Source: Geminicoccaceae bacterium
Lineage (GTDB): Bacteria; Pseudomonadota; Alphaproteobacteria; Geminicoccales; Geminicoccaceae
DNA: 10,927 nt
Assembly: GCA_020446285.1 (NCBI GenBank)
Contig: JAGREZ010000050.1
Span: 192 to 11,118, forward strand
Direction: 5' to 3'
Below, one piece after another: positions 6,570-10,927 of this stretch. Below the pieces are notes generated by a model. That model had not been told where the DNA came from. It saw nothing but the letters and a program-made list of their open reading frames with translations, and made no database searches. The position numbers were made by a program, and so were the translations under genes. Numbering within the stretch: position 1 is the first letter of the stretch; each line of letters starts with the position of its first letter.

Positions 6570-7712
6570 TTACTCGAAAACGATCTTCGGCGCGGCCATG
6601 GCGTCCCCTCCCCGGTCCCGCAACGTCGCGGCGACCGAGGCCGCGAGAGCGGAATAGGCCCGCGCCTGAGCGCTTTCGGGATCGCTCACGACAATGGGAT
6701 TGCCGGCGTCGGAGGTCTCGCGAATGGCGATGTCGAGCGGAATTTCGGCGAGAAGCTCGACACCGAACTGCGCGGCACATCCGCGAGCGCCTCCATGCGC
6801 AAAGATTTCCGCGCGATGTCCGCAATTCGGACAGCAAAAATAGGACATGTTTTCAACAATCCCGAGAATGGGGACATCAACACGACGGAACATGTTGATG
6901 GCCTTCCTCGCATCGAGAAGGGCGATGTCCTGCGGCGTGCTGACGATGACGGCACCGGCGAGCGGAACCCGCTGTGCCATGGTGAGCTGGGCGTCACCGG
7001 TGCCGGGCGGCATGTCCACCACGAGCACATCGAGTTCACCCCATTCGACATCGCCGAGCATCTGCTGCAGCGCGCTCTGTACCATCGGACCGCGCCAGAT
7101 CATCGGCGCGTCCTCCTCCACGAGAAAGCCCATCGACATGATCTTCACACCATGCGCTTCCATGGGCTTGAGGCGCTGGCCGTCAGGGCTGGTCGGTCGG
7201 CCGCTCACACCCGTCATGCGCGGCACCGACGGGCCGTAGATATCAGCGTCGAGAAGCCCCGTCTTCAGGCCCGAGGCGGCAAGGCCCATCGCCAGGTTGA
7301 CCGCGGTCGTCGATTTGCCGACGCCGCCCTTGCCCGAGGCAACCGCGACGATCGCCCGGCAATCCGGCACGAGCGGCTTCTGCACTTCCGGGCGCTGCTG
7401 GCGACCCGCGCCCGGCGCACCCATGTCCGGCGGCGGTGCTGCCGGCCCGCGTCCGCCCGGCGCGCGCTCGGCGGTGAGCACCACCGAACAGGAGAGCACA
7501 CCGTCGATGGCGCGCACGGCATCTTCCGCCCGCTTGCGCATGGGTTCGAGGCGTTCGGCCTCATCCGGATCGACATTGAGCGCGAATCCGACATTCCCGC
7601 CCTTGACGACGATGCCGCTCACCATCTCCAGTGAAACGATGTCGGAACCGCGTGACGGATGATGGACTTCGCGCAAAGCGTTCAAAATCTGATCGTTTGT
7701 CGGCTGGGTCAT
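6570..7712 (-). CDS. Mrp/NBP35 (ApbC) family iron-sulfur cluster carrier ATPase
   Basis: This 380-residue cytoplasmic protein is a Mrp/ApbC-type P-loop ATPase that binds an Fe-S cluster and passes it to apoproteins. Residues 5 to about 82 form an N-terminal MIP18/DUF59 domain. A Gly/Pro-rich linker (about 83-112) leads to the ATPase with the deviant Walker A SGKGGVGKST (126-135), LLDADIYGPSVPRM (153-166), and VVDMPPGTGDAQLT (231-244), the switch region typical of Mrp. ENMSYFCCPNCG (287-298) carries the cluster-binding CxxC pair (C294, C297) with an extra neighbouring cysteine (C293). The ATG at 7712 fits the known N-terminus; upstream in-frame sequence runs into the intergenic region and has no homology that I recognise. 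The gene is divergent from hflK and first of a run of six minus-strand genes. It is often annotated as apbC or mrp. Confidence 0.95.
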   Translation of the reverse strand: MTQPTNDQILNALREVHHPSRGSDIVSLEMVSGIVVKGGNVGFALNVDPDEAERLEPMRKRAEDAVRAIDGVLSCSVVLTAERAPGGRGPAAPPPDMGAPGAGRQQRPEVQKPLVPDCRAIVAVASGKGGVGKSTTAVNLAMGLAASGLKTGLLDADIYGPSVPRMTGVSGRPTSPDGQRLKPMEAHGVKIMSMGFLVEEDAPMIWRGPMVQSALQQMLGDVEWGELDVLVVDMPPGTGDAQLTMAQRVPLAGAVIVSTPQDIALLDARKAINMFRRVDVPILGIVENMSYFCCPNCGHRAEIFAHGGARGCAAQFGVELLAEIPLDIAIRETSDAGNPIVVSDPESAQARAYSALAASVAATLRDRGGDAMAAPKIVFE

Positions 7713-7714
7713 GG

Positions 7715-7744
7715 TTGAAGCCTGTGCTATGCGACCGATATACA
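7715..7744 (+). promoter_or_regulatory. Candidate promoter for hflKC
   Basis: TTGAAG (7715-7720) and TATACA (7739-7744), 18 bases apart, resemble sigma-70-type -35 and -10 elements. They lie about 80 bases before the hflK ATG, in the 112-base gap between the divergent mrp and hflK genes. The TATA stretch is partly symmetric and could also serve as a -10 for mrp on the other strand, but I find no matching -35 there. This is pattern matching by eye. Confidence 0.4.
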
Positions 7745-7750
7745 CGGTCG
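7732..7750. promoter_or_regulatory. Inverted repeat over the putative hflK -10 (possible operator)
   Basis: CGACCG (7732-7737) and CGGTCG (7745-7750) are perfect inverted arms around a 7-base A/T-rich centre (ATATACA). The centre coincides with the proposed -10 element. The 19-base size and symmetry would suit a dimeric repressor site controlling hflK, mrp or both. I do not recognise it as any named box. Confidence 0.4.
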
Positions 7751-7824
7751 GGTTCTCAATTGCGTCGGGTTCGATGCCGTATGCGTTCGGTTGCCCGTCG
7801 ATCCTGCAACGAGGTGGTATTGGA

Positions 7825-8985
7825 ATGCCCTGGAACAATCAAGGTGGCGGCGGCGGCTGGCAAGGCGGAGGCGGCCAGGGACCGTGGGGCGGGCGTCCTG
7901 GCGGTGGCGGCGGCGGACAGGGACCGGGGCAGCCCCCCGATCTCGAGGAGCTGATCAAGAAGAGCCAGGAAAAGGTCAAGCAGCTCTTTCCGCAAGGCTC
8001 TGGCGGCGGAAGCGGCATCAGCAAGAAGGCCGCCATCCTGATCGCGCTCGTCGTTGCCGTGCTGTGGCTGGCCAGCGGTTTCTACCGGGTACAGCCCGAG
8101 GAACAGGGCGTGGAACTCGTCTTCGGCAAGCTCACCGACACGACCCAGCCCGGTCTGAACTATAACTGGCCGGCACCCATCGGCTCGGTCGAGACACCGC
8201 AGGTCACGCGCGTCAACCGCATCGAGGTGGGTTTCCGCTCCGGCGTGCGCACATCCGGCGGCGACCGCGAGATGAGCGACGAGGCGCTCATGCTCACAGG
8301 TGACGAGAACATCATCGACGTTAATTTCGTCGTGTTGTGGAAAATCTCGAACGCCGCCGACTTCCTTTTCAACATTCGCGATCCCGAAGCGACGGTTTTC
8401 GCCGCCTCGGAGAGCGTGATGCGCGAGATCATGGGGCAGACCCCCATTGCCGAGGCGACCACCGAGGCCCGCCGGGCGATCGAACAGAAGGCCCGCGAAC
8501 AGCTGCAGGTGCTCATGAACGAATATGGCGCCGGCATCCTCATCGACGAGGTCCAGCTGCAGAAGGCCGACCCGCCGGCGGAAGTCATCGACGCCTTCCG
8601 CGACGTCCAGCGTGCACAGGCCGACCGCGAGCGGATGCAGAACGAGGCGGATGCGTTCTCCAACGACATCATCCCGCGTGCCCGCGGCGAGGCCGAACGG
8701 CTCCTCCAGGAGGCCCAGGCCTACGAACAGGAAGTCGTCGCCCGTGCCAGCGGTGAAGCCGAACGCTTCAAATCGATCCTCGACGAGTATCGCAAGGCCG
8801 AGGATGTCACGATCCGCCGCATCTACCTTGAAACAATGGAAGAAATTCTCGCCGGCGTAACCAAGGTGATCATCGATTCCGAAGGTGGCGAGAGCGGCGT
8901 GGTGCCCTATCTGCCGCTTCCGGAAATCCAGAATTCAGTGCGCGAGCGGCGCGAGAGTGACGCGTCGGACGGAGAGACCCAATGA
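7825..8985 (+). CDS. hflK: FtsH protease modulator subunit HflK
   Basis: HflK is an SPFH/prohibitin-type protein that assembles with HflC into a large inner-membrane cage around FtsH and tunes its proteolysis. The 386-residue product starts with the glycine- and tryptophan-rich tail typical of HflK (MPWNNQGGGGGW and on to about residue 36). A single membrane anchor follows (about 69-85), then YRVQPEEQGVELVFGKL (87-103) opening the SPFH domain. A long charged helix rich in Arg, Glu and Ala follows (about 260-335), and a short hydrophilic tail ends the protein. The ATG at 7825 is preceded by GAGGTGG 7 bases upstream; the frame opens earlier at 7711, but that part overlaps the mrp start and is not HflK-like. 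The stop overlaps the hflC start by 4 bases, so the pair is translationally coupled. Confidence 0.96.
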   Translation: MPWNNQGGGGGWQGGGGQGPWGGRPGGGGGGQGPGQPPDLEELIKKSQEKVKQLFPQGSGGGSGISKKAAILIALVVAVLWLASGFYRVQPEEQGVELVFGKLTDTTQPGLNYNWPAPIGSVETPQVTRVNRIEVGFRSGVRTSGGDREMSDEALMLTGDENIIDVNFVVLWKISNAADFLFNIRDPEATVFAASESVMREIMGQTPIAEATTEARRAIEQKAREQLQVLMNEYGAGILIDEVQLQKADPPAEVIDAFRDVQRAQADRERMQNEADAFSNDIIPRARGEAERLLQEAQAYEQEVVARASGEAERFKSILDEYRKAEDVTIRRIYLETMEEILAGVTKVIIDSEGGESGVVPYLPLPEIQNSVRERRESDASDGETQ

Positions 8986-9863
8986 GCAAGCCCGTAAAGA
9001 TCGGCCTCGGCATCGTCCTTCTCGCCATCCTGCTCGTCCTGCTCAACGGAATCTTTGCCGTTCACCAGACGCAGCAGGCGCTCGTCGTCCAGTTCGGCAG
9101 CCCGGTCCGCCAGATCAAGGAAGCCGGGTTGAGCTGGAAGGTACCGTTCATCCAGCAGGTCGAATTTTTCGAGAAGCGCGTGCTCGACTATGACGCCGAA
9201 CCGGTGGAGCTCATTCTCGGCGACCAGAAGCGCCTCGTCGTCGATGCCTTCACCCGTTACCGGATCGAGGATCCGCTGCGCTTCCGCCAGTCCGCCGGCA
9301 GCGAGGTCGCCTTCCGCTCGAGGCTCGAGCCGATCATGTTCTCCGCCCTGCGCAGCGTTCTCGGCGAGGTCTCGCTCTTCCGCGTCCTGTCCGAGGATCG
9401 CAACTCGCTCATGGGTCGCATCCGCGACGAGGCCAATCGCGCGCTGCAGCAGTTCGGCGTGGAAGTGGTCGATATTCGCATCAAGCGCGCGGACCTCCCG
9501 AAGGAAAACAGCGAGGCGATCTTCCGCCGGATGCAGACCGAGCGCGAACGCGAGGCCAAGGAGCTTCGGGCTCAGGGTGCCGAACTCGCCCAGCGGATCC
9601 GTGCTCGCGCGGACCGCGAGCGCCGCGTCCTGATCGCCGAGGCCAAGCGTGACGCCGATATCACCCGGGGCAAGGGCGATGCTGAATCCGTCCGGATCTT
9701 TGCCGAATCCTTCGGTCAGGATATCGACTTCTTCGACTTCTACCGCTCGATGCAGGCCTACAAGAAGGCCCTGCCGGACAGCGGAACCAGCATCGTGATG
9801 TCGCCGGACAGCGAATTCTTCCATTATCTCAAAGGACTGACAAAACCGGAAGGAACGCGGTAG
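8982..9863 (+). CDS. hflC: FtsH protease modulator subunit HflC
   Basis: HflC is the partner of HflK in the prohibitin-like complex that controls FtsH; most of the protein faces the periplasm. The 293-residue product has one N-terminal membrane anchor (about 6-26), followed by FAVHQTQQALVVQFGSPV (25-42), the standard entry to the SPFH domain. IKRADLPKENSEAIFRRMQT (167-186) and the charged helix after it (to about 235) are the conserved oligomerisation region, and FDFYRSMQAYKKAL (251-264) is a typical HflC end motif. It is shorter than the roughly 330-residue E. coli protein because the linker regions are compact. The ATG at 8982 lies in an ATGA overlap with the hflK stop, with GGAGAG (8971-8976) upstream inside hflK. 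Confidence 0.96.
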   Translation: MSKPVKIGLGIVLLAILLVLLNGIFAVHQTQQALVVQFGSPVRQIKEAGLSWKVPFIQQVEFFEKRVLDYDAEPVELILGDQKRLVVDAFTRYRIEDPLRFRQSAGSEVAFRSRLEPIMFSALRSVLGEVSLFRVLSEDRNSLMGRIRDEANRALQQFGVEVVDIRIKRADLPKENSEAIFRRMQTEREREAKELRAQGAELAQRIRARADRERRVLIAEAKRDADITRGKGDAESVRIFAESFGQDIDFFDFYRSMQAYKKALPDSGTSIVMSPDSEFFHYLKGLTKPEGTR

Positions 9864-9894
9864 GTCAGGGTCGAGAAAGTCGCGGGAGACGAAG

Positions 9895-10080
9895 GTGCAG
9901 GACCTCGCGACAGCGGCCGCGCTCGTTCTTGTGATCGAGGGCCTGTTGTGGGCCCTCTTTCCCGAGGGTATGAAGCGTGCTCTGGCGGCTGCCATGGAGA
10001 CGGACGGTCAGATGTTGCGGTGGGGTGGTCTCCTTTTCGCCGTTCTGGGTGTCGGTCTGGTGTGGCTCATTCGCAGTTGA
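9895..10080 (+). CDS. DUF2065 (YjeT-like) small inner-membrane protein
   Basis: This 61-residue peptide has two hydrophobic helices (about 5-22 and 41-59) joined by a short loop with FPEGMKRAL (22-30) and a glycine motif RWGGLLFAVLGVGLVWLIR (42-60). That is the pattern of the DUF2065 family, found next to hflC in many proteobacteria. Its biochemical role is unknown; position suggests an accessory to the HflKC/FtsH or DegP envelope system. It starts with GTG at 9895, 31 bases after hflC, with GGGAG (9884-9888) as ribosome site. No alternative start gives both helices. It is followed by 132 bases before degP. Confidence 0.88.
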   Translation: MQDLATAAALVLVIEGLLWALFPEGMKRALAAAMETDGQMLRWGGLLFAVLGVGLVWLIRS

Positions 10081-10081
10081 C

Positions 10082-10107
10082 GGAACCCTTGGCGTTCGCG
10101 CATCGTG
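10082..10107 (+). promoter_or_regulatory. Candidate ECF-sigma promoter for degP
   Basis: GGAAC (10082-10086) followed after 17 bases by CGTG (10104-10107) approaches the GGAAC-N16/17-CGTT pattern used by general-stress EcfG-type sigma factors in Alphaproteobacteria; degP-type genes are classic ECF-sigma targets elsewhere. The -35 begins just after the DUF2065 stop, giving a leader of about 100 bases. The last base departs from consensus and the short motif could arise by chance. The rest of the 10081-10212 gap shows nothing else that I can support. Confidence 0.3.
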
Positions 10108-10200
10108 TAGTCAGTTCTCGCTATGGTAGAGCAACGGATCGTTTCCGGCAGTCGGCGAGGGCTGCCCCGCGAGCATCGGGCTTGCAGACACGATCCAGCA

Positions 10201-10207
10201 AAGGAGG
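10201..10207 (+). promoter_or_regulatory. Consensus ribosome binding site of degP
   Basis: AAGGAGG stands 5 bases before the ATG at 10213. It fixes the start of the protease gene, which is otherwise only seen as a frame open to the window edge, and predicts efficient initiation. Confidence 0.85.
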
Positions 10208-10212
10208 ATTCG

Positions 10213-10927
10213 ATGCTGTTTCACGGGTTTGAGTCCTCGGTCCCGAGGATCGGGCTCGGTGCCGGATGGAAGCGCCTGTCGCTCTTCACCGTCATGGTGC
10301 TCGTCTGTCTGGCCGGTGGCGTTAGCGTGCCTGTGAACGCCCAGCAGCTTCCTCCGGTCGAAGGTTTCGGCGATCTCGTCGAAAAGGTGGGACCGGCGGT
10401 CGTACGGATCGCCGCCGGCAAGCAGGGCGGCGGACCCGAAGAAATGCCCTTGCCGGAGTTTCCGCCGGGATCGCCGTTTGAAGAGTTCTTCAAGGATTTC
10501 TTCGAGCGCGACCAGCAGAACCAGCAGCAGCGCCCGCGCCGGGCGATGTCCCAGGGTTCCGGCTTCGTCATCGATCCCGAAGGCTATGTCGTCACCAACA
10601 ATCATGTCGTCGCCGATGCCGACGAGATCACCGTGATCTTCCAGGACGATCATGAATTCACGGCCGAGCTGATCGGCCGCGATCCGAAGACCGATCTCGC
10701 ATTGCTCAAGATCGCGAGCGACACGGGCGCGCTCTTCCCCTCGGTCGAGTGGGCCGATAGTGACCAGGTTCGCGTCGGCGACTGGATGGTTGCCATCGGC
10801 AATCCGTTCGGCCTCGGCTTTTCGGTCACCGCCGGCATCGTCTCCGCGCGTGGGCGCGACATCCGGGCCGGGCCCTATGACGATTTCTTCCAGGTCGACG
10901 CCGCCATCAATCGCGGCAATTCCGGCG
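10213..10927 (+). CDS. degP: DegP/HtrA-family periplasmic serine protease, N-terminal part (3' end outside the window)
   Basis: The frame from the ATG at 10213 stays open for 238 codons to the window edge, with base 10927 the first of the next codon. It encodes the front of a Do/HtrA protease, which degrades or holds misfolded proteins in the periplasm. A signal peptide (hydrophobic core about 22-37, cleavage likely after VNA at 41-43) leads to the mature protein. A Phe- and Gln-rich loop (about 89-112, FEEFFKDFFERDQQNQQQRP) corresponds to the regulatory LA loop. The trypsin-like domain shows all three catalytic residues: H131 in TNNHVV, D161 in KTDLALLKI, and S237 in GNSG, two residues from the cut. 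The PDZ domains lie beyond the window. It follows hflK-hflC-DUF2065, a common alphaproteobacterial order. DegQ/DegS-type paralogues cannot be excluded without the PDZ part. Confidence 0.94.
   Translation, partial: MLFHGFESSVPRIGLGAGWKRLSLFTVMVLVCLAGGVSVPVNAQQLPPVEGFGDLVEKVGPAVVRIAAGKQGGGPEEMPLPEFPPGSPFEEFFKDFFERDQQNQQQRPRRAMSQGSGFVIDPEGYVVTNNHVVADADEITVIFQDDHEFTAELIGRDPKTDLALLKIASDTGALFPSVEWADSDQVRVGDWMVAIGNPFGLGFSVTAGIVSARGRDIRAGPYDDFFQVDAAINRGNSG

Noticed and set aside
7839..7930. Glycine-codon repeats (GGCGGCGGC type) as a possible regulatory repeat
   Set aside because: They encode the ordinary glycine-rich N-terminus of HflK; the pattern follows the protein.
8907..9995. Minus-strand open frame of 362 codons opposite hflC
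   Set aside because: It is antisense to a well-supported SPFH protein with coupled translation; no start signal or homology is seen.
10089..10126. TTGGCG and CTATGG as a housekeeping promoter for degP
   Set aside because: The spacing is 26 bases, far outside the 16-19 range.

Overview
The window is a GC-rich, densely coded bacterial chromosome segment. It is most likely from an alphaproteobacterium. The grounds are the end of a classical atp operon (atpD-atpC), an hflK-hflC-DUF2065-degP cluster, a complete DctP-Q-M TRAP transporter, and strong third-position G/C bias. The genus cannot be told from this sequence alone. No rRNA, tRNA, insertion sequence, CRISPR array or integrase is visible. 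The longest gene-free stretch is about 175 bases (3978-4153).

Layout. Left edge, plus strand: the C-terminal end of atpD and all of atpC, closed by a textbook rho-independent terminator at about 771-800. Bases 846-7712, minus strand, hold six genes that in transcription order are: an Mrp/ApbC Fe-S carrier ATPase (6570-7712), a formate/nitrite-family channel (5688-6497), an MscS-type channel fused to a cyclic-nucleotide-binding domain (4154-5560), and a tripartite TRAP transporter dctP (2874-3977), dctQ (2189-2803), dctM (846-2186). A hairpin at the end of the channel gene and another between dctP and dctQ suggest this run is several transcription units. From 7825 to the right edge, plus strand, divergent from mrp: hflK and hflC (overlapping by 4 bases), a DUF2065 membrane peptide, and a DegP/HtrA periplasmic serine protease cut off by the window end just after its catalytic serine.

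How they fit together. AtpD/AtpC belong to the F1 ATP synthase. DctPQM would import an organic acid, probably a carboxylate, driven by an ion gradient. The FNT channel would move small monovalent anions. The MscS-CNB protein is a candidate ligand-modulated channel. HflK/HflC form the inner-membrane prohibitin-like complex that regulates FtsH, and DegP handles misfolded periplasmic proteins, so the right-hand cluster is an envelope protein quality-control module.

I do not see a convincing wholly new system. The items most worth a second look are the cNMP-domain channel beside two transporters, a strong intercistronic hairpin between dctP and dctQ, an inverted repeat centred on a putative -10 element in front of hflK, and a possible ECF-sigma promoter in front of degP.
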